Notes: generated by a model not told the origin, from the sequence alone. A stretch of 64,000 bases of DNA from Astragalus membranaceus (GCA_039519185.1 CM076846.1:125864182-125928181), one strand, 5' to 3'; counted from the first letter of the stretch, positions 10,568-22,899 are shown. Numbers and translations are program-made.

Positions 10568-11740
10568 TTTTTTTTTTGATGAGAAAAAAGCTAAAAAATA
10601 GAAAATTACAATCTAATTCTAGCTATGCCTAAAGCATCGGCTAATAGGAATGAAGAAACAGCTATAGGACGTTGTATCCAAATATGCATTCTCTGCTCCA
10701 TGTTTGCTCCGTACTTTACTAACTAGTCAGCACATGAATTGCCCGCTCGCAGAGAATGGTTGAAAGATCGTTGCCAATCACGAATCTTGAAAGATCTAAT
10801 GTAATCAATGACAGAAGCAAAATGGTGAACAGAAGAGACCCCTTCTTCAATCAAGGACAGTGCGGTTTGAGAATCAGATTCACCAATGAGGTATTGATAA
10901 CCATTGTTCCAAGCCATGTTGATCCCATTAGCAATAGCGCTTGAAGTTCCACATTCATATTTGTGGTGATACCACAACCACCTGAAAAACCTGTACGCCA
11001 ATTCCCAAAATGAACTCTGAACAAACCTCCAAAACCCGTCTTCCTGGGTTGCCAAAGGAGTTTCCATGCATCAACATTCAACTTGATGCAATTTTCAGTT
11101 GGTGGAATCCATGAAACTAGGCGTGATTTCTTGGGGATTGAGGCACTAGCAAATGCTTTTATTGAGGCTTCAAGGAGACATCGAATTTTGCTAATAGTTT
11201 TCCAATTTTCCCATTTACAATCCAAAAACACCTCCTCATTTCGAGCTCTCCAAAGCATCTAACAACTAATAGAGAAAAAGTTTTCAAGTTTACCAATGGC
11301 ATTGGTATGAAACCAGATAAGTGGATTATCAAAGTTGAAGTCTTGTTGAGAGCTGAAACCAAACATTAGCCAAATAGGTTGGACTCTTGGGCAATCCCTC
11401 AATGTGTGAATAATAGTTTCACTGGTAGCACCACATCTTGAACAGGACTGATCATTAATAATGTGTCTAATAAATCTAAAAGAAATAGTAAGGAGACTCT
11501 CTTGCAAATAAAGTGTTTAACATTCAGTTTCAATTTCCAAATCCATTTCCATTCATAGATTGTACTTAAGAGTAGAAGGGGTAGCCTGATCATCCAAGTG
11601 GACTAGCCAAGAATAAGCTTCTTTTGCTGAATATTCCCATGTTGAGGATGCTTCCCATATAAGTATATTAGGAGAGTTAGAGTTGAGGAAAATAGTCTGC
11701 ATTTCAAATTTAACTTCATCAGGAATTTGTGTATATACCA
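10568..11740 (-). pseudogene. 5'-truncated LINE (L1-type) remnant, zf-RVT and RNase H-like region
   Basis: Read on the minus strand, three shifted frames give the C-terminal part of a plant L1-type ORF2. First comes a zinc-finger-like zf-RVT part (TIYEWKWIWKL, then CSRCGA...IIHTLRDCPRVQPIW, about 11390-11560). Next is a linker with MLWRARNEEVF. Last is the RNase H-like RVT_3 domain (KLNVDAWK about 11060-11080, ELQALLLMGST, IGESDSQTALSLIEE and a tail ending NHSLRAGNSCAD). A poly-T run at 10568 is the poly-A tail. Near-identical 16-bp direct repeats (TATTAGGGTTGTATAA at 10552, TATTGGGGTTGTATGA at 11741) are the target duplication. Endonuclease and RT are missing by 5' truncation, the usual fate of LINE copies. 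Confidence 0.88.
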
Positions 11741-11947
11741 TATTGGGGTTGTATGACATGAGTTTATTTGGAGATTTTTTAAGACAATATCTAGTCAGTA
11801 GTTGTTGTCATTTATTTTGGCTTTTTAATAAGGATAATTTACATAATATTAAGTCATTATTTTTTAAATTTTACTAAAAAAAACTTTTGCATTGGCTAAA
11901 CCAATTGCGAAGTAGTAGTAGTCATTAACTTTGTGATTTTGAGTTAA

Positions 11948-12750
11948 GAAAAATGTGATTTTACAAAAATAAAGAGAAAATGTGTAGATATTGTTGAGAT
12001 GTGGTGTAAATAGTAGATTTATTTATATGTGTATTCGGCCCAGGCCCATTAGGTTTTCATATAGTATAGCCTATTTAAACTCATTAGTGCTTGTACTCTT
12101 TACACAACAACATATATATACAGTTAATAAGACGGAACTACAGCTGCTCTGTAGTCGCAGACGTAGGCAACCATTGGCCGAACTGCGTGACCAATATCGT
12201 CTCTCTATTCTTCGTCTCTATTTAACAGATATAAATTAATAATTTTCAACTTAAATTAATTAAACTAAAAATAGTAAATAGTAAAATATGGACTAAAACT
12301 AATGACCCAAATGGGACCATAAATAACAAATTTAAAAAATACATAGAGATTTTAAGAAAAAAACAAAACAATCACTAACCAAGATTTTTTAAATGATTCG
12401 GACTATTGCTAGCTACCAACAGAGTGTCTCAACGCTTTAAATGAAAGACTAATTTTTACTCATGCTAAAGAAAAATATGATTTTAAAAAAATAAAGACAA
12501 AATGTGTAAATATAAATTATTATCTTTTCAACTTAAATTAATTATAGAAAAAATAGTAAAAAAATGGACTAAACTCATGAGCCAAATGGGACGATAAATA
12601 ATAAATTTAAAAAATAGAGATTTTAGAAAGAAAAAAAACTAACCAAGATATTTTTTCTGGTTGGATTATTGCTGACTATCTATAGATCCTAATGCTTTCA
12701 GCAAAAGACTATTATCTACTCGTGCTTAAGAACAAATTTTGTATTAACCA
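11948..12750. repeat. Diverged direct duplication split by a solo LTR
   Basis: The sequence from 11948 (TGTGATTTTACAAAAATAAA) continues after the solo LTR at 12233 and is repeated from about 12474 (ATGATTTTAAAAAAATAAAG). Shared landmarks are TTCAACTTAAATTAATTA (12244 and 12529), CAAATGGGAC (12307 and 12582), CTAACCAAGAT and CAAAAGACTA-like ends. Copies differ considerably, so the duplication predates the solo LTR, which is present in only one copy. Confidence 0.65.
11992..12227 (+). mobile_element. Solo LTR of a small LTR element (236 bp)
   Basis: The 236-bp sequence starts TGTTGAGATG and ends TTTAACA, and is flanked by the perfect 5-bp duplication GATAT (11987-11991 and 12228-12232). It carries a likely TATA region (ATAGCCTATTTAAAC, about 12064-12078) and no coding sequence. 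This is the footprint left when the two LTRs of an element recombine. Strand is inferred from TG/CA ends plus the TATA position and is not certain. Confidence 0.85.
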
Positions 12751-13296
12751 ACATCAATTTTATCCACTACGGAAATCAAACTTGAAGCATTGAGTCGACT
12801 CTATTTGTCTAAAGATAGCTTATACCACTGAACTAACGGTATATATAAACAAAGCAAAAAAAGAAGGGAGGGGGACGAAAGCGCGCCAGTCTGGAGGACT
12901 GGCTTCGCTTTATATATAGAGATCCAGATCAAACATTGTATTATCTCTTTGCCTGGCATATTGTCTCTATTTGGTGTTATGCTAATTATAGTCATATCAA
13001 CATACATATAAACTTAAATTTAAGCTCAAAGTGGACTAATACCCGCAAGGAGTTCTGAATTAAATTTGAGGTAGTTAGATGCTTCGTTATAAATAATAAG
13101 ACTTCATTTCATTCGATTGAAAGTTGATTAAAAACCCTATACATACAATGCTAATAAGTAGTACTACCTATTTTCCATTGGATTGAAAATTATTAGTTAA
13201 TAAAACCTGATACATGCAATGAATGATCTTATATTGCTTGATTGGTCTATTGTGTTGAAGGATACCTGTGCATAACACACGGGTTAAAAACACTAG
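12751..13296 (+). mobile_element. Possible Helitron 3' terminus
   Basis: The interval ends CCTGTG-cataaca-CACGGG (13265-13283, a 6-bp stem with one G-T pair), then nine bases, then CTAG (13293-13296) followed by T. That is the layout of a Helitron 3' end: hairpin just upstream of CTRR and insertion before T. The 5' end was not identified and no Rep/helicase sequence is present, so the left limit given is arbitrary. The interval includes a GTCTGGAGGACTGG hairpin-like stretch at about 12891. Confidence 0.4.
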
Positions 13297-13982
13297 TTCT
13301 TAATCTAATAACTTTCAATGTTTACTAAATCAAATAGCAAAGAGAACTACGAGAATATATAGATTATGAGGAAGAAGATGAATTTTGTGAAAGAGATAAA
13401 TGTGTTTTTTCCTTCTTAAAACATAGATAAATATTACTCAGAAAATAGATTAGTGGCCACATCGGCATACTAATGACATGTATGCATTGTAACGGCGATG
13501 TCTGCTTTTTTCAAATAGAGTTAGATGAAAATTCAAAATAAGATTTACGGTGTTCACGTTTTGAAATTTAAAGGACTAACTTGGGGAAAAAAGATAAAGG
13601 ATTGATCCGATAAAGTCATCACACATTTTACTTATTTTGTGTCTATCTCTCTCATCTTATCTCATTTTTCTCTCTCATCTTTCTCTCTTCCAAAAAAGCC
13701 TAAAATTACCAAAGTTATGGACTACTAAAGGCATTGAATCCAAATTCTAATATCTTAGGATGGAGCTAGCAAGATGGACCGGCTCTAAAAAAACCCAAAA
13801 AGACGCAGGGTTTAGAGTGTAAAAAATAAATAAAAAACGGTTTCATAATCGACTTTTTTTTAACTCAACCCAATGAAGGCCTAGGCAGTCAAACCTCATG
13901 TAGCCAGCATGCCTGTAATTTTAAAAAATAAATTTAAATAAGTTGTTAAGATAGAATTGTAAAAGGAACTAGTGATTTAATT
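13297..13982. other. Unassigned AT-rich interval
   Basis: No convincing frame or element end was found. A pyrimidine-rich stretch (TCTCTCATCTTTCTCTCTTCC) lies near 13672. Confidence 0.5.
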
Positions 13983-14106
13983 CACTACAAGATTTTTTGG
14001 GATTTCCGGCGGAAAAAATCCGCCGGTAATGGCCAAAATCCGCCGGAAATTGGACATTATCGGCGGATTTTGTCCGCCTGAAATCCGTCGGAAATTAAGC
14101 CACAGG
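13983..14106 (+). mobile_element. CACTA (En/Spm) transposon terminus, fragment
   Basis: The end CACTACAAGATTTTTTGGG is the typical terminal inverted repeat of plant CACTA elements. Within 100 bp follow six direct and inverted copies of TTTCCGGCGGA / TCCGCCGG, the sub-terminal transposase-binding type of repeat. The opposite end (CTTGTAGTG) was not found, and Ogre LTR sequence starts about 14107, so only a terminus remains. The base triplet ATT before it could be half of the 3-bp duplication. Confidence 0.75.
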
Positions 14107-15054
14107 TAACGTTTAATAACAACATACTTTTATGTTTGGGAAAATGTTTATTCGTTATTTGGGAAAAAATAGGTTTGTGAAAGAAAATGTTTATTTGTAG
14201 AAAAAAAATTTAAAATAGGGAAGAAAAATGGGGTGCATATTTAAAAATGGGGTGTGAAAAGGAGCAGGGGGTTGTATTTTAAAAAAAAATGTGTAATTAG
14301 AAATAGGGGTTGTATTAGTAAAAAAGGGGGGTGGGCGTAGCAGTAGCGGCCCAGCTCAGTATCAGACTTACTAACCCATGAAATGTGGGCTTTCCAGGGG
14401 GTGTATGACTTAAAACAAAGAGTGTAATTAGCTGCAGATGGTTGTATTTGAAAACAAAAGGGGGTGCAGACAGCAGAGCCCGGTTCATTTTTGTGTTTTT
14501 AGAAGGCCAACCAGGAAATGGGCCTATGGTGCGCATGGGCTTAAGGAGGTGGGGGGTATGAAGTAAACATGAGGGTGCAGGAAGCAAACGTAAAAAAAAA
14601 CTACATACTATAAAAGCTAAACCTAAAACCGAAACCCTAAAAAAAACCTTTCTCCTCTACTCAGCGCCGCTCCATCATTTCTCTCTAACCCTAATTTTCC
14701 CTTCACTCCCAAACTCTCTCAGTGCCGCACCAACTGTCATCTCTCAACCCTACTTTTTCGTTTTTCTCTCTCTCACGCTGTTCGATCCCTCCCTTCCTCA
14801 CCAAGCCAACGCTCCCTTTTCTCTTCACCGACCCTAATCCCTTCTTCCCCCAAACTCAGCGCTGCTTCTATTTTCAACAGAGAGAGAGAAAGATTTTCGG
14901 TGAGAGGAAGAAGGAGGCTTGGCGAAAATAGCGGAGAAGAAGGAGGGCAGTCAGAGAGGGAGAGAGAGAGGCTTCACCGATGAGAGAGAATGACTTCGTC
15001 GGAGAGAGAGAAAGCGAAAAGAAGAGAAAGAAGGAAGGAACGAAAGAGAGGGGG
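14107..15054 (-). repeat. Ogre LTR fragment (minus), part nearer the LTR 3' end
   Basis: Read on the minus strand this corresponds to the middle of the solo LTR at 33397-35833 (compare 14125-14195 with the reverse of 34690-34770) and has the same succession of 'ggggtgca' phrases as 43600-43870. It continues after the inserted element at 29814. The last ~1 kb of the LTR is missing on the left, where CACTA sequence begins. Confidence 0.7.
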
Positions 15055-17721
15055 TTCATAATTTGCGTAGGTTAATGGACTTTCGCATTTATGTGTATTT
15101 GTCCCCTATCTCGCATTTTTATTTGAATTACGCGCACGCGCCAGTCGAAACTGTGTGAGCTTCCCTTTTGCCCTTGCCATTTGGCAAGCATTTTAATCTT
15201 CAAAAAGGCCATTTATTGATCGTTATTAATTTTTGGCACCCAAAAGGAAAAAAACATTTTTATTAATTCTTGAGAATTTTAGGGAATAAAATAGTGCATG
15301 TTTCAATATCTGTGGGCATTCAAATGAGAGCAAGTTAATTATTTTTGAACAAAACCAAGTCAATGACGAAAAATACAATTTATTCTATCAAGGAAAATTT
15401 TCGTATATTTTTTTGGAAGAAAATCCTAGTTCAAAATAATTAAAAGGCATTTTTCCCATTTTTATTGCACAAGAAAGCTGAAAAAGGACCATTAAATATT
15501 CCCCGATTATTAAATGACAACTTTTATTGTCATGAATAATTAGAGGGATATTTTTATGGTGCCCAAAAATATGTGACACATTTTCAATAGGTGCACTATC
15601 ATTTGCATGCCCAAAAATTCAAAATTCAAATAGAAAGTACAAAGTGTCCTCAATAAGACAAAAGACCAAAAAGGAGAAGCAATTTTCCCTCCCCATTTTT
15701 GGGTTCATTTTCGAATTCCCTCTCTCTCTCTCTCCACAATTTCTTCCACACTCTTCTATTGTACAATTACTCCTTAAGAATATTCTTGTACTATCCTTAA
15801 TCCTACCCATTTCATACACATCCCTAATTCCCACACACTCTCATGGAGATTCATACCCTTTTTTGTAAATGACACCATCCTCTCACACTCACTCCTTCAT
15901 AAGAAATTGCAAACTTACTTAAACTAGAACATCCCATTTCTATTCTACCCTTAACCCTAATTTCACCCAAGACCATATATAAGCCTACTCTCCCAAAATA
16001 CAAAGGACAAGTTCATTTTTTGCACAAAAACCTCCTCCTCTCCTCTCCTTGGGCGAAGACCTCCCCCTCTCCCTCACCTCACCTTTTTCAATTTCCTCAC
16101 TCAATCATACATTAAAACACCTTTCCTACACTAAATCTTCCATCCTTCTTGCATTCTTCTCAAAGATTCACCTTCAAATTCAATGATCAAGTTCAAGGTT
16201 GAAGATTGAAGAGTAGATTAAAAGGGTTTTGCATTCATTCATCTCATTTCCTTCCTTATTCTAGCTTGGAGTTGAGGTATACTCTAAAACCTAGCATCAT
16301 CTTCCAATTTTAGCATCAAAGATGTAAATCATCACTTCATTTTGGCATCCCATTGCATTTTAATGTCATAATGTTAGCATAGTTGTTGTTGTTGAGTGAG
16401 AGATGTATTTCAAGTATCTTGACAAACACTTTGGGAGGTTTGGGTGCTTGGAATGCTTCTCTCCTTTAGAATAAATTGTGTGTTGTTGTTATTTCACTCA
16501 TTTCTTGTTGTTTTCATGAATAAAATGATGATTTGAAGCCTACTTCATTTCGCATATTAGAGGAAAATTAGGATTTGTGTGATTGTTATGCATTTCTTTG
16601 CTTGATCATGTGAATCCTTGCCAAAAGTTTAATCTATGTTGTTCTCTTGCATTATCTTGTGTTTCCATGAATAAAATGAAATTTAGGGTTTATGTTAGTT
16701 TCGCATGTTTCAAAGAAATTAGGGTTTATGAGATTTTTGATGAGTTGGTTGTTTAATCTTGCAATTCCTTGGAATTGAACCTTGATTATGATGTTTGTTT
16801 GCTTAAAACTTGTTGTTCTCATGAATTTGCTTGCAAATCATGTCCTATGTTGATGATTGGCAAGAGGACTCTCACTTGTGCTTTGATGCACACTTTAAGT
16901 GTTGAGGATTGCCTAAGAGGATTCAATTTCTTTTGTGATTCCTAGTGAACAAGAATGCAAATTTAGGTTTCCTTTCCTTACCAATTGCTTTGATTACCAA
17001 AAACAACTTATAAATCATTTTGAAATGCTCTTGGTCTTGCAAATAAGTAATTGTTTTGAAACAATTTTTGGTTTTGTGTTGATGATTTGGTAAGAGGATT
17101 TGACACCTATGCACTTGTGCATATCCCAAGTGTCAAAGATTACCTAAAGGGATTCGACACCCTAATTGCCTAAACTTGTCAATTTAGACTTAAGACTTGC
17201 CTATGATCTTGCATGAGGCAAATGCCCCTTTTAATTTATTCCTTCCATGTGGTTGATTGAAGAAATGTATTAGACATTGATGACATCAAAAGGATACCAC
17301 GTGGGTGCTTATGTCTAATGTTGATGTGAAATCCTTAGGGTTTTGCAAGTGATTCTTTAGAAGTTTGATATCACTTGTGCTTTGAAATGCCTTTGCCTAT
17401 TCACATATTGTGTCATAAATGCCTAGTTAGGTTCATCCCATTGCCTAGCATCTTCAATAAGATGTGCAACTTAGGTTCATTTTCTTGCCCATTCATGCAT
17501 TTTTGCCAAAATGCTCAACTAATTGGGTTTATTCCTTGCCTATCTATGTATCGTGTCATAATGTGTGTAGTCTAGGTCCACTTTCAATCAAAAGCTTTTT
17601 CAAGCATCAAAATCATTCCCTAAACAAGAATCAATCCAATTGCGAAAACTCTTCAAAATCAAACTTTGTTAGTAGTCTTGCGAAGCCTTTGCTTGCATGA
17701 GTATTAACAACGAGGTACTAG

Positions 17722-17894
17722 TGGCGATCACTTGGAGCCTTTGCTCAATTGATCATCATGAATGCCTAATTTTCCTAAAGATTTTCACTAAATCAAAAAC
17801 TTTGTTAGTAGTCTTGCGAAGCCTTTGCTTGCATGATTATTAACAATGGAGTGCTAATGGTGGTCACTTGGAGCCTTTGCTCAATTGATCATCA
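17722..17894 (+). other. Conserved hairpin pair in Ogre LTR (block B)
   Basis: TGGCGATCA (17722-17730) can pair with TGATCATCA (17750-17758), and TGGTGGTCA (17858-17866) with TGATCATCA (17886-17894), with wobble pairs and one mismatch. Loop bases CTTGGAGCCTTTGCTCAAT are shared. Hairpins of the same layout occur at this point in the other Ogre LTRs of the window with different arm sequences. Confidence 0.6.
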
Positions 17895-17957
17895 TGAAAG
17901 CTCAATTTTCACAATTAAACAAGATAAAAAAACAAAAACCTTTTTCTAGACAACCCA

Positions 17958-18024
17958 GAACTACGTAGCTTTGAATTCTCCATCGCACCGGGAGATACGT
18001 AGGAGCGGATACTCTCCGTCAAGC
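17958..18024 (+). other. Conserved structured block A, copy 1
   Basis: The 67-bp block runs GAACTACGTAGCTTTGA, then hairpin TCTCC...GGGAGA, then ATACGTAGGAGC, then hairpin GGAG...CTCC, then GTCAAGC. CTACGTA at the start can also pair with TACGTAG in the core. The same order is found in four Ogre LTR types with compensating arm changes. Confidence 0.7.
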
Positions 18025-18096
18025 ACAACAAACCAAAAACATTTTTCCTTTCAAAAATCAAACACTTTTCCAAAATAAAACATTTTTCAAAAACAA

Positions 18097-18163
18097 GAAC
18101 TACGTTGTTTTGAATTCTCCATCGCACCGGGAGATACGTAGGAGCGGATACTCTCCGTCAAGC
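18097..18163 (+). other. Conserved structured block A, copy 2
   Basis: This second copy lies 139 bp after the first and is identical from TTTGAATTCTCC to GTCAAGC apart from single bases; the start reads GAACTACGTTG. Confidence 0.7.
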
Positions 18164-18459
18164 ACGAAAACTAAAGATTTTTCATTAAGTCATTCATCAA
18201 CAAAAGAGGTAAAAACAAAGCATTTTTCCGAATCAACTTTGCAAATCACATATTTAGTTTCTTTGAAGGGACGTTATGGGGTGCTAATACCGTCCCCATA
18301 CGTAATTAGACCCCCGAACCCAAATCTAATGGTTCCAAAGACCATTGCTTTCCAAAAAAGGTTTTTCCGATATTTTACCTTTAAAAAATATTGGTGGCGA
18401 CTCTAAAATCCCGTTGTGCGAAGAAAAATCCCTCCAAGGATTTTTCGGGGTGCGACAGC

Positions 18460-18479
18460 TGGCGACTCCGCTGGGGATT
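18460..18479 (+). promoter_or_regulatory. Primer binding site (tRNA-Arg type)
   Basis: TGGCGACTCCGCTGGGGATT begins two bases after the LTR end. TGGCGACTC is the primer-site start known from Ogre/Tat elements and complements a tRNA-Arg 3' end. It would prime minus-strand DNA synthesis. Confidence 0.85.
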
Positions 18480-19500
18480 CCTTTTCTTAAGTGGGTCAAG
18501 CCGATTAATTGAATGTGTGATTTGCTTTGTTGATTTAACATGCTTTGTTTTACCTCCCTTCTTCCTACTTTTGTTCTATTTTCCATGCCATTTGTTTGCT
18601 AGATTTTAGAACATTCCTTCTTCTTCTCCTTTCTCTCATGTCTACTTGATTGCATCTTGGCAATTCCATTGCATTCTCACATTATCATGTTGCATCCATG
18701 TGTATTTATCCCTTCTTCTTCTATGTTCGCTTCTTGCTTAAAGTGGTAGATAATCTCTCCTCTTATCCTCTTTGCTTATATGCTTCTTTCTTTCATGCAT
18801 TCCCCCAATCTTATCATGTTCCCTTTCTTTGAGGTAAGTTCATGCATATTCCCCAATTCTATTATGTCCCCTCTTCTCGGCTCCTTTTCTTTGAGGTAAG
18901 CAATGCGTGTAATTATTGTTGACTTCTTAGGATGGTTTGTATATTGAAATGATGTATGCATGTTGAACCCTAGGGTAGACGACCTTTTTGTCTGGACTGT
19001 TCATGGTTTTTCTTGCAGGTGGGGAAGGGTAGTTATTTCTAGGTGTTGTGCCCTCAACACACACTTCACACCCTATACTTGTGAGCATTGAGTGGGGCCT
19101 AAAACCCAAGGTCTGAACAAAAACCTAGGAGAGTGGGAACGATTAGTGACTGCCATTCGCAGACATTTGTCTGTATGGCTCTCATGAAAGTTTCGCCCAA
19201 GAGTGCGCTTTGTCATGATGCCTCACACTCGGTAGCTTTCTACGATTGTGGGTGTCATCATGAGAGAGACTTTATCTCTTGGTTGCCATTGTGAGGAAGT
19301 GATTAGAACCCACATGGGAGGATTACCCTTTTCGTCGACTCTAGACCCTAGGATTCCCACCCTTTGTAGGACATGGTGGCACGCCTTTGTTTGTTGCATT
19401 AGCTTAGGCATTCCTTTTTCTCAAACTCTATTTCAAAATTGTAGAAAGTAATTTTCTTTTCCCCTCATAAACACCTACATGAGGTGGCATGTAGCGTGTA
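18480..19500 (+). other. Ogre untranslated leader
   Basis: The stretch 19070-19400 matches 55685-55960 of the other plus-strand Ogre: GTGGGGCCTAAAACCC, CTCTCATGAAAG, GTGAGGAAGTGATTAGA. It contains the inverted repeat 19145-19185 (TGACTGCCAT...ATGGCTCTCA) that parallels the LTR hairpins. No frame is conserved between the two leaders, so the conservation is not coding. Confidence 0.7.
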
Positions 19501-22500
19501 TCTTTGAAAATGTTCAAAATACCACCAATAACCTCAATTTCTTACCCTTTTTCCATGTAAATAACACATCATTTCGCATTCACATCATTTTGCACCATTG
19601 CATTTGCACCTGACAAAATTTTGAAAAAAAAACTTTCATCATTGGCATTCTTCATGCATTAAAGTTTGTTTGCCGGAAATCGCAACATAACACCGAAAGT
19701 AAGGTGGATGAAAGCAAAGAGGATAAGAGGAGAGACTATCAGAATCCGGGGAATTACATATGTTCAATGGCCGCCAGGGAATTACAAAACTTTTTGAAAA
19801 AAAGGTGGATGAAAGTAAAATAAAAACCATTTGAAAGTTAGACCACCAGAATCATACTATAATAAAAAGTTTTGGATTCCCCGACGAGATGAATAAAACC
19901 ACACATTCACATCTCACGCACATTCATTCATTCAATCAAAGGCGAGCTGGTTCACCAATACTCATGCATCTGTCTTCCCGTTCCGAAAACAATAAAAATA
20001 TTCAAAAATCGTGTCAAGCATCATGTACTCTTTCTTTTCCATGCATAAAAAAAAAATATCACTGCGAGTGTCATGCATCTTATTTCCTCGCACGAAAAGA
20101 GTAACTTTTAGTCATATAACATGAGCATCTCAATATGCACTGACATTCATACATAATCATTCAAAATCATTATCACATAGCGTAGGCATCACATCATTTG
20201 TAAAGTCATAAATTACATTTCAAAAAACATACCATTCATACATGTTGTCATCCTAGTTTGAATGCATCAACTCCATGTTCGTGTATCATTTTCCCAAATA
20301 AAACAAAAAACATTTCATTATAATTGTATAATTCCTCATCGAATAAATCAAAAATAAGAGTCTGCATACATGTTGCACTACCTCTTGAAAAATAAAAATA
20401 ATTGCATTAGGATCAAACATTTATTTCTTCATGCATACATGCATTTGCATTTTCCATACATATCTGTTATCATGGGCATTATATTTTGCTAGAAAATAAA
20501 AAACCACCATAGAACGAATCACTTGTTTTCATATACATCTCGTTCTCATGGTACTAACATGCATATCATCATCATCCAAAAAAACAAAGACACTACATAT
20601 TTGCCCAACTTGCATCATCTTGCATACTAATATAGAAACAATATACTATATTCATTACTCCTCTTCGTGCAAAAAAAAATATAAAAATAAAAACAAAAGC
20701 TCTTCATTCTTAATCACCTCGAATGCATTAGTCATCTTGCATGCATCATTTCCAAATAAAAAAATAAAAGTAATGCCACTTTCTTGCATTATTCATCACC
20801 ATATTGCATTGCCTCCGAAAAATCATTTTGGATAGTCAATCCTTTCAAGTGATCATTCACATTCCATGCATCTGCGTCATGCAACATTATTCATTCATTC
20901 ATACATTGCATTTTGTTTTTTCATGAAAAAAGAAAGAATAAAAAACATGACCACAATTAGAAAAATTGTGATAAATAATTGAATATCTCATTTAGCATGC
21001 ATTTCCATTCATTCATAATCATTCACAAAAATCATCATCAAATAATGTAGACATTTCATCATTTGCAACATCATGAGATGCATGTAAAAACATAGCATTC
21101 ATACATCATCTCACTCATCCTAATAAATAAATAAATAAAAACCGCCGTTTCATCGATCATTCATGCGTCATTTCATTCCTTATTTCAGCATGCATCATTT
21201 CACAAAATTATGAGACCCTGCATCAGCCACATGTTGTATTGCCCCAAAAAAAAATCATTTAGAATAACTGATCTTTCCAAGTGATCATTCATGCGCGCAT
21301 TTCATGCGTTTGCATCTCATTTTCATCATGCATACCTATCACCATGTGTTTATTCATGCATTAGGACACAAGGGGCATGTAATTTATTTATCCTCGTTGC
21401 ATGAGTATAGTTAATCTTTTAACTAGAAAAAATCATCATGCATTCATAATAGGAATAAAATCGTTGGTCTTTTCAAGTGATCAGTTCCTCCATGCACTTC
21501 ATACATTTGCATTTTCATCGTACATATCCATCCATCAGTTGCAAACTCAAGATGTTTTTAAGACACTCAATTTTCAAAGATTTTGCAGCTCGTTCACAAA
21601 TTTTTACCAGCAAAACGATGCATCTTATCAGTCCCATGATAAACGATCAAAATGGTCTATTTTGTTAACCAATGTGTTATTAAAAATTTCTTCTATCATG
21701 TCGCTAACTATGTTAACTCTCTGTGAAGCATTCGTATAGTGAACTTGTATGCAACACGCATTTACTCTTGTTTGAGTCAGTTAGTGTCTGTATCTTTCCC
21801 ATCATCATTCCTTGTTCATATCCAGTCCCACCCCGACCATCCCATAAGGTGCGTATTCTCCACACAAGTTCCTAGTTAACCATTTGGTTTGTTCCCAATG
21901 ATGAAATTTCATGAGCTAACACTTTAGGCCCCAAGCTGGGGCAAATTTATGATCACTAGATATCTTGTCAACATTGTATTCCCTTGATGTAAGTCCTTTG
22001 CAAAAAAAATCAAATAAGCCTGTTAGGTTGAAAACTCACAAGAGCAGCCTAAGCAAAAATTAGGGCCAATAAAAGAAATAAAGAGAAAAAGAGCGGATAT
22101 ATTAAAATAAATAATTTTTGTCCTTGAATTAATTTTTGAGAAAAACAAGCAATCATGATTTGAAATAAAGTTTGGTCGTCTTCCCGTATCCTCAAAAAAA
22201 ATTTTCTTACTACCCCTTTGAGCCAAAAAAAAAATCAAAAATCTTTCAGTCGCCCTAGACAAGGCTCAATTCCACATCAAAAATGGTGTGTCACTCTTAT
22301 CAGCTCACTCTATTCAAAAAAAAAGATCACAAAAAATGTGAAACTCAAAAAAGGGATTGAAAAAGAAATCCTCAAAAAGAAAAAAAAGCAAAAGCAGCAG
22401 AAATTGTGAGCTGATACATAATATCACCAAACACAGAAGATATCCTTGTTCGAATAAACCCTCAAACACTTTTTGGACCTACTCATCCTTTCTTTCATAA

Positions 22501-22899
22501 GAGGTCATTGTCTCATTAAGCCCTCAAACACTCCTTTGGACCCAATTGCCATTTCTTTCATAAACCCTAACCATTGGCCATGTTACAACACTAAAAAAGG
22601 TCCATTCAGATCGATGATTGATTGCTTTCATTTTCTCAAAGTTTTAATTTTAGGACAAATAAGTTTATTTATTTACAATATATTTGCTCAAAAAAAAATC
22701 AAAAAAAGAAAAAAAAGAAAAAAAACAACCCAAAGAGCTTGCACTCCAATGTTCGTTCAAGTCGCACTGATATCAAGACAAGGTTTAGTGATCACCAATT
22801 GAAATTCTCATCATATCAAAAGAAAAAAAACTCAAGACTGTCACGGTCTTTGGGATTCACCTAAAAGAGAACCAAAAGTTTATACTAGGACCATCACCT

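Larger units (their letters stand above)
15055..18457 (+). repeat. 5' LTR of the Ogre derivative (first 71 bp missing)
   Basis: It is nearly identical to 26408-29813 over 3.4 kb; differences include a 12-bp gap at about 18262 and scattered substitutions. A likely TATA region is GACCATATATAAGCC at about 15971. The 3' third holds a tandem duplication (about 17660-17800 and 17800-17910) and two copies of the conserved structured block. It ends GGGGTGCGACA directly before the primer site. Confidence 0.9.

Noticed and set aside
18458..18480. tRNA gene because of tRNA-like bases
   Set aside because: It is only the complement of a tRNA 3' end used as primer site; no cloverleaf.
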